Assembly: GCA_021372945.1 (NCBI GenBank) | Contig: JAJFTK010000117.1 | Span: forward strand, 23,217 to 87,216 | DNA length: 64,000 nucleotides | Source: Planctomycetaceae bacterium | GTDB taxonomy: Bacteria > Planctomycetota > Phycisphaerae > Sedimentisphaerales > Anaerohalosphaeraceae | Reading direction: 5' to 3' | Shown here: piece after piece, positions 25,839 through 34,927 of the stretch | Position numbering within the stretch: position 1 is the first letter of the stretch | Layout: each line of letters starts with the position of its first letter | The notes under the pieces: generated by a model | The model's input: only the letters and a program-made list of their open reading frames with translations | What the model was told of the DNA's origin: nothing | Databases searched by the model: none | Position numbers and translations under genes: made by a program

Positions 25839-26780
25839 ATGAAGACCGCATTCTTGTTTCCAGGTCAGGGCGCCCAGTACGTTGGGATGGGCAAGGACCT
25901 CGCGGAGAAGTATCCGCAGGCAGCGGCCCTTCTGACGCGAGCCGGCGACGTCGTCGGATACGATCTGCTGGAGATCTGCGGCAGCGGCCCGGAAGAAAAA
26001 CTGAATTCCACAATGTACTCGCAGCCGGCGATCTTTGCGGTTTCAGCCGCCCTGCTCGACCTGCTTATGTCGCGGGCTCCATCGTTGAAGCCGGACGTGA
26101 CGGCCGGATTGAGCATGGGCGAATACACGGCGCTTTACGCGGCCGGATTGATCTCGTTCGAAGATACGCTCCGCTTAGTGCAAAAGCGGGGGCAGGCCAT
26201 GCAGGCGGCCGCCGAACTCACGCGCGGGGCAATGGTAAGCTTGCTGGGGCTGGATGAACTGAAGGTGATCGAGCTGTGCGAGGAGGCTTCCGGCGGGGAA
26301 TTGCTGGTTGCCGTGAATTTTAACTGCCCGGGACAAATCGTTGTCAGCGGAACGGTCAGCGCCTGCAAGCGCGCCGAGGAACTGGCGCCCAGGTACGGGG
26401 CGATGAAGGCTGTGCCGCTGAGCGTAGCCGGGGCGTTTCATACGGAAATGATGGATCCGGCGGCGCAGGAACTGGCGGCCGCGCTGGCGCAATGTGCCAT
26501 TAAAGAACCCGGACAGGTCAGCGTTATCGCCAACATCAGCGCGGAGTATTATGCGTCGGCTGACGCGGTTCGCAACGGATTGGTCAAGCAACTGGTGCGG
26601 CCTATTCTGTGGCAGCGCTGCATGGAGCGGCTGCTCGCGGCGGGCGTTGAAGAGTTTTACGAGATCGGACCGGGGCGCGTGTTGACGGGGCTGATGAAAC
26701 GGATCAGCCGCCGCACCAAAATCACGAACATCAGCTCGGTCGAATCCTTCGAGGAATTTTTAAAAGGTAATCTGAAATAG
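25839..26780 (+). CDS. fabD: Malonyl-CoA:ACP transacylase (FabD)
   Basis: 313 residues from ATG 25839, with GGGAAGG at 25821-25827. Starts MKTAFLFPGQGAQ (family N-terminus), nucleophile elbow GLSMGEYTAL and His in GAFHTEMM. It loads malonyl groups on ACP. In-frame codons before 25839 overlap fabH and are not coding. Confidence 0.95.
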   Translation: MKTAFLFPGQGAQYVGMGKDLAEKYPQAAALLTRAGDVVGYDLLEICGSGPEEKLNSTMYSQPAIFAVSAALLDLLMSRAPSLKPDVTAGLSMGEYTALYAAGLISFEDTLRLVQKRGQAMQAAAELTRGAMVSLLGLDELKVIELCEEASGGELLVAVNFNCPGQIVVSGTVSACKRAEELAPRYGAMKAVPLSVAGAFHTEMMDPAAQELAAALAQCAIKEPGQVSVIANISAEYYASADAVRNGLVKQLVRPILWQRCMERLLAAGVEEFYEIGPGRVLTGLMKRISRRTKITNISSVESFEEFLKGNLK

Positions 26781-26801
26781 CAGTTTTTTAAGGATGATGT
26801 G

Positions 26802-27539
26802 ATGGCAGAAAAACGCTTGGCGGTTGTTACCGGTGCCGCTCGAGGGATCGGGCGGACAATAGTTTTGGAACTGCTCAAGCAAGGGCGGCAGGTGGCCGGC
26901 CTTGACCTGAACAGGCAGCAGCTTGACGAATTGGAAAAAGTTTGTGCAGAGGCCGGCTATGAGGTCGTTACGCGGTGCGTCGATATCACGCAAACGGATA
27001 AGTTGACCGAAACACTGGAGTCGCTGGCCGAAAGCTATGGCGGGATTGGCATTCTGGTGAACAACGCCGGGATCACTCGTGACAAACTGATGATCCAGAT
27101 GGATGACGAGGATTTCGATAAAGTTATCTCGGTCAATCTGCGGGCCGCTTTTGTCGCCACGCGCGTGGCCGCCCGGTCGATGGTTCGCAATAAATTCGGC
27201 CGGATCGTGCATATCAGTTCGGTGGCCGGCGTCATGGGGCAGGCCGGATCTGCCAATTACGCCGCCAGCAAGGCCGGCTTGATCGGCATGTCCAAATCGA
27301 TCGCGCGCGAGGTCGGCAAAAAGAACGTGACCTCCAACTGCATCGCGCCGGGCTTTATCATGACGGACATGACGCAGATTCTGCCGGAGCCGGTCAAAGA
27401 GGCCGCGATGGCCGTAATCCCGATGAAACGCTTCGGAAAACCGGAAGAAGTCGCCCGCGCGGTGGCGTTCTTAACGGCCGACGAAGCCGGCTATTTAACG
27501 GGCCAGGTTTTGTGCGTGGATGGCGGCATGGCCATGTAG
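26802..27539 (+). CDS. fabG: 3-oxoacyl-ACP reductase (FabG)
   Basis: 245 residues from ATG 26802 with AAGGA seven bases upstream; a GTG directly before it is less likely. SDR family: NADPH site GAARGIG, NNAG, and the Ser-Tyr-Lys active site ISSVAG...YAASKAG. Reduces 3-oxoacyl-ACP. Confidence 0.95.
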   Translation: MAEKRLAVVTGAARGIGRTIVLELLKQGRQVAGLDLNRQQLDELEKVCAEAGYEVVTRCVDITQTDKLTETLESLAESYGGIGILVNNAGITRDKLMIQMDDEDFDKVISVNLRAAFVATRVAARSMVRNKFGRIVHISSVAGVMGQAGSANYAASKAGLIGMSKSIAREVGKKNVTSNCIAPGFIMTDMTQILPEPVKEAAMAVIPMKRFGKPEEVARAVAFLTADEAGYLTGQVLCVDGGMAM

Positions 27540-27658
27540 AAAATTGAATAAAAAAAGATTGAAAAGGCGCCGTGCGGCCGGTATATTACCGCCGAAAACT
27601 CAAAAATACATCTAAAAGGACTGAATTACATAACTCTTTTAATTTAAGGAGATTGGAC

Positions 27659-27922
27659 GTGGCAGACGTGGATATTCAAGCCATTGAGGCGAAGGTTATT
27701 GAGATTGTCAGTGAACAGATGGGCGTTGACAAGAGCGAGATCAGCCGGGAGACATCGTTTATTAACGATTTGAATGCCGACTCGCTTGATACGGTCGAAT
27801 TGGTCATGGAATTTGAAGACGAATTCGACATGAGCATTCCGGATGAAGAGGCAGAAAAGATCCAGACGGTCGGCGCGGCGATCGATTACATCGCCGAGAT
27901 CATGAAGAACAAGGAAGATTAA
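27659..27922 (+). CDS. acpP: Acyl carrier protein
   Basis: 87 residues from GTG 27659, preceded by AAGGAG. The acidic helix-bundle protein carries the phosphopantetheine Ser in [12 protein letters not shown]. Upstream in-frame codons are basic and unlike ACP, so the GTG start is well supported. It holds the growing acyl chain for the Fab enzymes. Confidence 0.95.
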   Translation: MADVDIQAIEAKVIEIVSEQMGVDKSEISRETSFINDLNADSLDTVELVMEFEDEFDMSIPDEEAEKIQTVGAAIDYIAEIMKNKED

Positions 27923-27930
27923 GGATAGCC

Positions 27931-29175
27931 ATGACCGAACGTCGCGTCGTCATCACTGGATTAGGGTGCATCACCGCCCTCGCTGAATCTCCTGACGAAC
28001 TCTTCGAAGCCTTATGTCAGGGCCGCAGCGGCATCTCGCTCATCGAATCGTTCGACACCACCGAATATCCTGTCAAATTCGGGGGCGAAGTAAAGACTTT
28101 CGATATTGGAAAATATACCGGCGTGCGGGAAGCCAAGCGCATGGACCGGTTCACGCAAATGGCACTGGCTTCGGCGGTTCAGGCCGTAAACGACAGCGGA
28201 CTGGATTTTGAGAAAGAAAATAAGCGGCGCGTCGGGGTCATCGTCGGGACAGGCATTGGCGGCATCAAAGAAATCGAAGAACAGCATATCCGTTTGCTGG
28301 AGAAGAGCCCCCGCAAGGTATCGCCCTTCTGCGTTCCCAAATTAATGGGCAACGCGGCCAGCGGGTGTATTTCCATCGAGTACGGTTTAAAAGGTCCGAA
28401 CTTCTGTGTTGTGACCGCGTGCGCATCGGCCAGCCACGCGATCGGCGAGGCGTTCTGGAACATCCGCAGCGGCCGCTCCGATATCTGCATCACGGGCGGG
28501 TCCGAGGCGGCGCTGACGCCGATCGGCTTGGCGTCGTTCTGTGCCCTCAAGTCGCTGAGCACGCGCAATGACGATTATTCGCATGCGTCGCGCCCCTTCG
28601 ATAAGGACCGGGATGGGTTCGTATTGTCGGAAGGTTCGGGCATCCTGATCCTCGAAGACTACGAACACGCCAAGAAACGCGGCGCCAAGATCTACGCCGA
28701 ACTGCTCGGATACGGAGCGACCGGCGACGGATTCCACATCACCGCCCCGCTCGAGGACGGCGACGGCGCAGCCGAGGCGATGCGGTTGGCGGTGGAGCAG
28801 TCGGGGGTCGCGGCGGAAAAGATACAGTATATCAACGCGCACGGCACGAGCACCGAACTCAATGACGCCGCGGAATGCCGGGCGATTAAGACCGTGTTCA
28901 ATTCACACGCCTATAAAATGGCCATCAGTTCCTCCAAGAGCTGCCTGGGGCATTGCCTCGGGGCAAGCGGCGGGGTCGAGCTGATCGTTTGTGCCAAGTC
29001 CATCGAAAAAGGCATGATCCATCCGACCGCCAACCTGCAGGAAGTCGCCCAGGATTGCGACCCGAAGATGGATTATGTGCCGGGACAGGCCAGGACAATG
29101 GATCTCAAGTACGCGTTGAGCAATTCACTGGGATTCGGAGGTCATAACTGCAGCCTGCTCATCGGCAAGATCTAA
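27931..29175 (+). CDS. fabF: 3-oxoacyl-ACP synthase II (FabF)
   Basis: 414 residues. Cys in TACASASHAIG, His in NAHGTSTELND, His in KSCLGHCLGAS, and a GFGGHN C-terminus. It elongates acyl-ACP. Eight bases after acpP; last gene of the operon, followed by a terminator. Confidence 0.95.
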   Translation: MTERRVVITGLGCITALAESPDELFEALCQGRSGISLIESFDTTEYPVKFGGEVKTFDIGKYTGVREAKRMDRFTQMALASAVQAVNDSGLDFEKENKRRVGVIVGTGIGGIKEIEEQHIRLLEKSPRKVSPFCVPKLMGNAASGCISIEYGLKGPNFCVVTACASASHAIGEAFWNIRSGRSDICITGGSEAALTPIGLASFCALKSLSTRNDDYSHASRPFDKDRDGFVLSEGSGILILEDYEHAKKRGAKIYAELLGYGATGDGFHITAPLEDGDGAAEAMRLAVEQSGVAAEKIQYINAHGTSTELNDAAECRAIKTVFNSHAYKMAISSSKSCLGHCLGASGGVELIVCAKSIEKGMIHPTANLQEVAQDCDPKMDYVPGQARTMDLKYALSNSLGFGGHNCSLLIGKI

Positions 29176-29202
29176 GCATTCATGTAATTTGGACCAAGCA
29201 TC

Positions 29203-29232
29203 AACCCCGGTTATTAGATCGGGGTTTTTTAT
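29203..29232 (+). terminator. Rho-independent terminator of the fab operon
   Basis: AACCCCG pairs with CGGGGTT around a loop of about nine bases, followed directly by TTTTTTATT. Strong and well placed 28 bases after fabF. Confidence 0.85.
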
Positions 29233-29260
29233 TGCGCCGCGCAAAATGGCATCTTGCCGT

Positions 29261-30196
29261 CTATCGAATCTGCTGGGTCTTGAGCCAATTGACCGGGGCT
29301 CGATCATCGGTCAGGAGCATCGCTTCGGAATCCTCTACAAAGCCGGGATCAAGCCTGCGGGCGATTTGCACCATGTCAAATTCAAACCCATGACGATCTT
29401 GCAGTTGGCCGGCGCGCTTTACGGCGGCTTCGATGGTCAAGGCGGGCCCTTGGGCGGCTGTCGCTGCGAGCATGGCATTGCCCGAACGAATGCCCGCGAA
29501 AACCTGGCATTGTCCAAAAACGGAACGGAATGTTTTCAATTCGGAATCGAAGAGGCGATTGGATAGAAATACATTGGCGACCACGACGCCGTCATCGGTC
29601 AGAATGCTCTTCACTTCCTGCAGAAACTCTTTTGTCATCAGATGAAACGGGATGTAGTCGCCGTTGAACGCATCCAGAATAACCCAATCGTACTTCTGTC
29701 CGGGTTCGCGCAGCAACTTCTTCTTGATGAACATGCGGCCATCGTCCACGCGGACCCGCAGTTTTTCATCGGTTCTGAAATCAAAGTACTTCTCGGCAAC
29801 TGCGGAAATCTCGCCGTCGATCTCGACCACATCGATCATGGCATTTGGAAAATAATGATGAACATCTCGCGGAATAACGCCGCCGCCCTGCCCTAACACA
29901 AGTACCGCGTTCGGATCCGGGTTAAAAAGAAGTCCGCAAAATGACATCTCCGTATATTCGAGCATGTGCCTCCGCGGATTGTCCAGATCGACCTGGGACT
30001 GGATCGTTGATGAGTCTCGCATTCCGAACCGGAGCGTAACGATTGAATCACGCTGATAGACGTAAATGGCAGTGTAGAGCGAGTTTTTCCTGCAGAGCAA
30101 TTCACCGAAGGCAGGATCGGCCGGTTTGGCCCCTGACACAACAATACTCGTAAGCCATAGCAGGCAAAACGCCCTATACATGCAGAATTTATTCAT
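29261..30196 (-). CDS. Spermidine synthase-like SAM-binding enzyme domain protein
   Basis: 311 residues. An N-terminal hydrophobic stretch (AFCLLWLTSIVVSG) acts as signal or membrane helix. The Rossmann methyltransferase-like core is of the polyamine-synthase type: LVLGQGGGVIPRDVHH, VVEIDGEISAVA, VDDGRMFI and VILDAFNGDYIPFHL. The Asp of the aminopropyl-acceptor site in true spermidine synthases (GxGDG...E, DSTD) is changed to DAFN, as in the membrane 'fused MFS/spermidine synthase' group, whose function is unknown. The frame is the same as that of the membrane gene upstream, from which it is separated by a TGA and one codon. Confidence 0.8.
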   Translation of the reverse strand: MNKFCMYRAFCLLWLTSIVVSGAKPADPAFGELLCRKNSLYTAIYVYQRDSIVTLRFGMRDSSTIQSQVDLDNPRRHMLEYTEMSFCGLLFNPDPNAVLVLGQGGGVIPRDVHHYFPNAMIDVVEIDGEISAVAEKYFDFRTDEKLRVRVDDGRMFIKKKLLREPGQKYDWVILDAFNGDYIPFHLMTKEFLQEVKSILTDDGVVVANVFLSNRLFDSELKTFRSVFGQCQVFAGIRSGNAMLAATAAQGPALTIEAAVKRAGQLQDRHGFEFDMVQIARRLDPGFVEDSEAMLLTDDRAPVNWLKTQQIR

Positions 30197-30199
30197 GAA

Positions 30200-30850
30200 T
30201 CATTCGTCCGCGGCGGCAAGTTCCGGTTCGATCTGTAAATGATGTTCAGATGCAGCCGGCCCAAGCAGGGAGAGGATAAACACGGAGATTCCCAACGCCG
30301 CGATCATTAAACCGGATATAATAAGGGTTTGCCGCATTGATAAAAGCACCAGGTAAAAGGCTGTAACCACGCAGCCGGCAAAACTGGCGATGGTCGATGC
30401 GGCAAGGACCAGGCCGGCATTGTATCCGGAATGCCGGCACTGACTGGAAAGCCAACGGATCACCGTCGGGGAAACCGTGCCCAGCAGGATCGTGGGCAGA
30501 CCGAACAACGCGAGCGACGCGATCAGGGATCCCCATTTCTCATCCATCCCAAGTCTGAAGATCCAGTCGCAGATCGGCTCATCAATAAGAGGTAAAGCAA
30601 CAACCCAAAGTCCGGCCAGGAGCAGATCCAGGCCCAGGGCAGACTGCCAGATCTTTTTCGTAGATAACCATCCGCCCAGCATATACCCCAGTGCCAGGCT
30701 TAGCAGGAAAACGCCGATCACGCTGCCGGTGACGACATATACGGCGCTGCCAAAATAAGGCGCCAGCATACGAACGCCAAGGATCTCCAATTCCATGACA
30801 AACCAGCCGCAAACGCACGCGATCAATAGTACCATGAATGCTCTAAACAT
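30200..30850 (-). CDS. Integral membrane half of a fused-MFS/spermidine-synthase type protein
   Basis: 216 residues from ATG 30850 with about six membrane helices. The opening FVMELEILGVRMLAPYFGSAVYVVTGSVIGVFLLSLALGYMLGG has the ELxxxRxLAPxFG pattern of the N-terminal domain of planctomycete and proteobacterial spermidine-synthase-like membrane proteins. It ends in TGA at 30202-30200. In most relatives this domain and the enzyme domain are one chain. Function unknown; probably acts with the next gene. Confidence 0.75.
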   Translation of the reverse strand: MFRAFMVLLIACVCGWFVMELEILGVRMLAPYFGSAVYVVTGSVIGVFLLSLALGYMLGGWLSTKKIWQSALGLDLLLAGLWVVALPLIDEPICDWIFRLGMDEKWGSLIASLALFGLPTILLGTVSPTVIRWLSSQCRHSGYNAGLVLAASTIASFAGCVVTAFYLVLLSMRQTLIISGLMIAALGISVFILSLLGPAASEHHLQIEPELAAADE

Positions 30851-31023
30851 ATCTTGACACTCGCTTTTCAAATCAGTCGCATCGTAACACTGATCCCGCG
30901 CATTTGCAAACAATTGTCACGAGATCTCACGAGGACTAGGGGATAGTACATCTAGCAGGATTAAAGAAAGACCGTATGGCGGCGGAGGAATAAGTCGATG
31001 GCGGGACTCGAATAAAAAACCAC

Positions 31024-31107
31024 TGCCCAGGACTGGATTTGAACCAGCACGCCCTTGCGGGCATTAGGCCCTCAACCTAACGCGTCTGCCAATTCCGCCA
31101 CCTGGGC
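31024..31107 (-). tRNA. tRNA-Leu (anticodon GAG)
   Basis: Acceptor GCCCAGG (from 31107) pairs with CCTGGGC, followed by the discriminator A at 31024. The D-loop is GGCGGAATTGGCAGACGC, the anticodon stem TTAGG/CCTAA holds the loop TTGAGGG with GAG at 31073-31071, a long variable arm (TGCCCGCAAGGGCG) is typical of Leu, and the T-loop is GGTTCAAATCC. CCA is not encoded. Confidence 0.95.
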
Positions 31108-31119
31108 AATGAAAGCGAG

Positions 31120-31148
31120 ATTGTATAGAATTGATTGGGTAAAATCAA
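31120..31148 (-). promoter_or_regulatory. Predicted promoter of tRNA-Leu
   Basis: Minus strand TTGATT (31148-31143), 17 bases, TACAAT (31125-31120), ending 12 bases before the tRNA. Confidence 0.5.
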
Positions 31149-31197
31149 GCCCGATGGTTGAAATTTCAGGAAAAACCTCCGGCGGTCAATGGTATCC

Positions 31198-31878
31198 CTA
31201 TTTGCCTCTTTGATTGTCCCAAAGCATGACTTGCAGACGCGGCGAAAACGAAAACCCGGTTTGCAGGCAGAAATCGGCCAGCCATCGCGATTTCTGCAGG
31301 TATTCCTCTAAACGAACCGCCTGCGGCATCAGGTAAACCTTATAGGGGTCAACTTCGGGCAATTGCCCCAGGCACTCGGCGATTTCATCGAGGTCAGCGG
31401 GCACATCGACCACAAACTTGAGCTGATAAGGATAGGTTTCTATCAGGCACTGCAGGGAAGCCGGATCGAATCTCGCCAGTCCGTGCTGTTTGGCAGTGTC
31501 GCCATCGAGCGGTGCAGAATTTGCCAGCTTTGGGCTTATGCTCACCAGGTCGGCCATCAGATCAGTCGGACACTTGATGCCGGAAGTCTCCACGGTGACA
31601 TGGCAGCCGTGCTGGTGGAGCAGACAGGTCAAAGGCGCCAGATCAGCCGACAGCAGTGGTTCTCCCCCCGTCAAAACGACATAGCGCGTGGGATGATCCT
31701 TTATTTGCTGCATGAGCTGGTCGGGGCTCATTTCAGTTCCTGCCGCAAAGTCCCATGCGTATTTTGTGTCGCACCATTTACAGCGCAAAGGGCAGCCCGC
31801 CAGACGAATGAAGACGCTGGGCACGCCGGCAAGGGATCCTTCGCCCTGCAAAGAATAGAAAAGCTCGTTAACAATCAT
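31198..31878 (-). CDS. queE: 7-carboxy-7-deazaguanine synthase (QueE), radical SAM
   Basis: 226 residues from ATG 31878 (GGGGGA nine bases upstream; a TTG two codons earlier is possible). The start MIVNELFYSLQGEGSLAG and the cluster-binding motif CPLRCKWC are typical of QueE, followed by LTGGEPL and the ETSG motif. It makes CDG on the path to queuosine-type tRNA modification. No other queuosine genes are adjacent. It has its own promoter. Confidence 0.93.
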   Translation of the reverse strand: MIVNELFYSLQGEGSLAGVPSVFIRLAGCPLRCKWCDTKYAWDFAAGTEMSPDQLMQQIKDHPTRYVVLTGGEPLLSADLAPLTCLLHQHGCHVTVETSGIKCPTDLMADLVSISPKLANSAPLDGDTAKQHGLARFDPASLQCLIETYPYQLKFVVDVPADLDEIAECLGQLPEVDPYKVYLMPQAVRLEEYLQKSRWLADFCLQTGFSFSPRLQVMLWDNQRGK

Positions 31879-31893
31879 ATTCAATCGTCCCCC

Positions 31894-31922
31894 TTCTTAG
31901 CAGAAGTCTGCCGTACTGTCAA
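31894..31922 (-). promoter_or_regulatory. Predicted promoter of queE
   Basis: Minus strand TTGACA (31922-31917), 17-base spacer, TAAGAA (31899-31894) preceded by TGC, an extended -10. Confidence 0.5.
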
Positions 31923-32031
31923 GCATACCGCCAAAACGGCAAACAAGGAAAGGTAAACGCTGAACCGCTATTGGCATTTTCCCGCCTTTAAAGATTTTAC
32001 GCAAATTTATACCGTATTGTGGAAGAAACCG

Positions 32032-34650
32032 ATGCGCAAGATAAAACCCACAAACAGATCCTCTATCCTGTGGTGGATGACGGCATTGCTATTCTCCTTT
32101 TCGAGTGCCGTTGCCATGCGAATTGACGCTTACGAAGCTCAAAAGACGACCCGTCAATGGCTCAAGAATAGTTCTCGGTTTAAGCACGGGCAATTTGCAA
32201 TCAAATCAGTCGAAACAGTAATCTTTAATGAGGAAACGGCTTATTTCGTTGTCAATCTAAGTCCTTCCGGTTTTGTGATACTGGCGCCCGATGAATGCCT
32301 GGAGCCGGTCATTGCGTTCAGCACAGAATGGCAGCATGTGCCTGATGAACAGAGCCCGCTTTATCAGTTTGCCAAACGCGATATGACGGCCCGTTTGCGC
32401 TGCCTCAGGCGTAACCCGAGACTTCATGCTGAAAATGCGGCGAAATGGAAAAAGTACCTGGCGAGCAGCAGTCTTGACAGCCGCGAAATTCATACGCTGG
32501 GTGACAGGGAAGTTCGCGTTGAACCGCTTATCTGGAGTATCTGGGGACAGCAGGATGAGGAGGATCTGCCCTGCTATGATTATTATACGCCGCCGGGCAG
32601 CGAGCCGGATGGAGATCCCAACAACAACATCCGATGCGGATGTGTTGCCACGGCCATGGCGCAGGTCATGCGGTACAATCAGCACCCTTCCGGTTCGGTC
32701 GGCGTTTCCGCATTCTCCATTTCCGTCAATGGCAACTACTACACCGCGTACACGCGGGGAGGCGACGGCGCCGGCGGACCCTACCAATGGACCAATATGC
32801 CGCTGGACCCAGGCCCTTTCACGAATGACATCCAAAGACAGGCGATCGGTGCACTCTGTCATGATGCGGGACTGACCGTCAACATGAGTTATTCACCCAG
32901 CGGTTCCGCCGCGGCGATGCGGAAGATCCACAGCGCCCTTTCTGATTTTTTCCAGTACTCGTGCGCCGTTTACGGGATCGGCAGTTTTGATTCCGGCGGA
33001 TTGCAGACAAACAGCCTTATCCAGCTTTCAGGCTCCATGCCCATGCCTGACATCAATCGAATGATCAATCCAGGGCTGGATGCGGGATACCCGTCGATTC
33101 TTGGGATTGACGGGCCGGATGCCGGCCATGCGGTCGTCGTTGACGGCTACTGCTACCAGGAGGGGACGTTGTACCATCATCTCAACATGGGCTGGTACGG
33201 CCGGGATAATGTTTGGTACGCCCTGCCGGACGTCACCAGCATGCCGTCGTACGACGTGATTGACGCGTGTATTTACAACATCTTTCCCGATGGAACCGGC
33301 GAGATCGTCAGCGGACGTGTTATCGATCCAGAAGGGTTGCCGATGGAAAACGTAAGTGTTTCGGCATTGCTCGATGCAGCGATTGTGCAGCAGGACATGA
33401 CCGATGCGAACGGCATTTATGCACTGGCCCATTTACCGTCCGAACACACGTACATGGTGCGCGCAGAAAAGCAAGGATGCCGTTTTGCGGATCAAGTCGT
33501 CTATATAGGCAAAAGCGGCAGCCAGGGGCAGCCTCATACGGATGTAACGGGTAACGTATGGGGGGTGGACTTTCAACACCCCGGCGAACTTCCGCCGCTT
33601 GCGATTGAAGACCCTAACATAGTTGATTCCAATTCCATTAGCCTGGTGCTGACGGCGTTGGATGAAGGCATGCCGAACCCGCCGGGACGCGTTCGCTACT
33701 TTATCGAAGCGTTGCCGCGGCATGGACGACTATATGACCCGAATTTCGGCCAGATCATCGACATCCCGCATGAACTGCGAAATGACGCCAACTCGGTCAT
33801 TTATGAACCGTGCAAGTACTTTTGGGGGTTGGACAGCTTTGCGTTCAAGGCAAACGACGGTGGCGTACCTCCTGGCGGAGGCGACTCCAATACAGCCGAG
33901 ATTTGGCTGGACGTCATGGAAAGCCAGACCGGCGGAACCGATTACTTCTCGGATTATCCCTTGCACACATGGAAGCACGACAGCCGCACGCAATTGATCT
34001 ACACGGCGGCGGAGTTTGGGCACGCCAAGCGCATCGGCGCAATTTCATTGCATATTGTACAGCCGCCGCCGAGTTTACTGACTCACTTTCGCATCCGGAT
34101 GCAGCCGACGGCATTGATTGAATATCCGCTGAATCGCGATTTCGTCAACACCGGCTGGACCAATGTCTATGAAGCGGACGAATGGATCGTATCCGGCGGG
34201 TGGAGGCGATTTAATTTTCAAACTCCGTTTGATTACAATGGCCGGGACAATATACTGCTGGATATCAGTTTTGACAATTGGTCCTGGGCCGCCGCCAACG
34301 GGCTCGTGTATGGTCTTTATGCCGCCAACCAGGACATCTCGCAATCATCAGATAGTCAGCACGGTGATCCCCAGTTTTGGACGATTTCCATGTTTGGCGG
34401 ATACCTCAGTGAAAATATGAAGCCGAGCATCAAGGTGCATGCTATTGTTTCAGACGTGCTGACGGCCGACTTCAATACCGACTGCCGCGTTAATCTTTCG
34501 GACTTGCTGCCATTGATGGATGCCTGGCTGACCCAGGCCGGGATGGCAGGTTATAGCGACGCTTACGATATTGCAGAGCCCTCGGATGACAAGATCAACC
34601 TGGGAGACTTCGCCGCACTTGCGTTTGAGTGGTTAGAAAGCGTTCGGTAA
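32032..34650 (+). CDS. Secreted C10 (streptopain-like) cysteine peptidase with beta domains and dockerin-like tail
   Basis: 872 residues from ATG 32032, with GGAAG six bases upstream. Signal peptide (WWMTALLFSFSSAVAM), then an inhibitory propeptide of the Spi/C10 type (AYFVVNLSPSGFVILAPDE, residues about 60-100). The peptidase domain has the catalytic Cys in CGCVATAMAQVMRY and the His in DAGHAVVVDGY, followed by HLNMGWYGRDNVWY. A carboxypeptidase-regulatory-like Ig domain (about 430-520), a cadherin-like beta domain (GRLYDP...DSFAFKANDGG), another beta domain and a C-terminal pair of Asp/Asn loops (ADFNTDCRVNLSDL...DDKINLGDFAALAFEWL) follow. It is predicted to be an outward-facing protease activated by propeptide removal; its target is unknown. 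Confidence 0.9.
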   Translation: MRKIKPTNRSSILWWMTALLFSFSSAVAMRIDAYEAQKTTRQWLKNSSRFKHGQFAIKSVETVIFNEETAYFVVNLSPSGFVILAPDECLEPVIAFSTEWQHVPDEQSPLYQFAKRDMTARLRCLRRNPRLHAENAAKWKKYLASSSLDSREIHTLGDREVRVEPLIWSIWGQQDEEDLPCYDYYTPPGSEPDGDPNNNIRCGCVATAMAQVMRYNQHPSGSVGVSAFSISVNGNYYTAYTRGGDGAGGPYQWTNMPLDPGPFTNDIQRQAIGALCHDAGLTVNMSYSPSGSAAAMRKIHSALSDFFQYSCAVYGIGSFDSGGLQTNSLIQLSGSMPMPDINRMINPGLDAGYPSILGIDGPDAGHAVVVDGYCYQEGTLYHHLNMGWYGRDNVWYALPDVTSMPSYDVIDACIYNIFPDGTGEIVSGRVIDPEGLPMENVSVSALLDAAIVQQDMTDANGIYALAHLPSEHTYMVRAEKQGCRFADQVVYIGKSGSQGQPHTDVTGNVWGVDFQHPGELPPLAIEDPNIVDSNSISLVLTALDEGMPNPPGRVRYFIEALPRHGRLYDPNFGQIIDIPHELRNDANSVIYEPCKYFWGLDSFAFKANDGGVPPGGGDSNTAEIWLDVMESQTGGTDYFSDYPLHTWKHDSRTQLIYTAAEFGHAKRIGAISLHIVQPPPSLLTHFRIRMQPTALIEYPLNRDFVNTGWTNVYEADEWIVSGGWRRFNFQTPFDYNGRDNILLDISFDNWSWAAANGLVYGLYAANQDISQSSDSQHGDPQFWTISMFGGYLSENMKPSIKVHAIVSDVLTADFNTDCRVNLSDLLPLMDAWLTQAGMAGYSDAYDIAEPSDDKINLGDFAALAFEWLESVR

Positions 34651-34677
34651 ACGCTCCGTTAAGCCGGCTTACAGCGC

Positions 34678-34716
34678 AAAAACAAGGGCCTGCGACTCGC
34701 GACGAATCACAGGCCC
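34678..34716 (-). terminator. Terminator of tRNA-Tyr
   Basis: On the minus strand GGGCCTG (from 34716) pairs with CAGGCCC, the inner GATTCG/CGAGTC extends the stem, and TTGTTTTT follows. It begins two bases after the tRNA end. Confidence 0.8.
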
Positions 34717-34717
34717 A

Positions 34718-34800
34718 TGGGCCGAGGAGGATTCGAACCTCCGTAGGCGCTAGCCAATGGATTTACAGTCCATCCCCTTTAGCCACTCGGGCATCGACCC
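34718..34800 (-). tRNA. tRNA-Tyr (anticodon GTA)
   Basis: Acceptor GGGTCGA (from 34800) pairs with TCGGCCC, with discriminator A at 34718. The anticodon stem ATGGA/TCCAT holds CTGTAAA with GTA at 34766-34764. It has a long variable arm (TGGCTAGCGCCTAC) and the T-arm GGAGGTTCGAATCCTCC. CCA is not encoded. Confidence 0.95.
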
Positions 34801-34812
34801 TGAATCCTTAAT

Positions 34813-34839
34813 ATTATACGGCCCAAAGCGGTTTTGCAA
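34813..34839 (-). promoter_or_regulatory. Predicted promoter of tRNA-Tyr
   Basis: Minus strand TTGCAA (34839-34834), 15-base spacer, perfect TATAAT (34818-34813), 12 bases before the tRNA. Confidence 0.5.
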
Positions 34840-34880
34840 TAGAAAAAAGGCTATTTTGTGAGGCTTTTGACACCAGCAAC

Positions 34881-34905
34881 AAAAAAGCCCGCACAGAGGC
34901 GGGCT
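34881..34905 (-). terminator. Terminator of the trpR-trpB operon
   Basis: AGCCCGC pairs with GCGGGCT around a short CTCTGT loop, followed on the minus strand by TTTTTG. Confidence 0.85.
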
Positions 34906-34927
34906 CGCATTTGAAGCATCATGTTTT

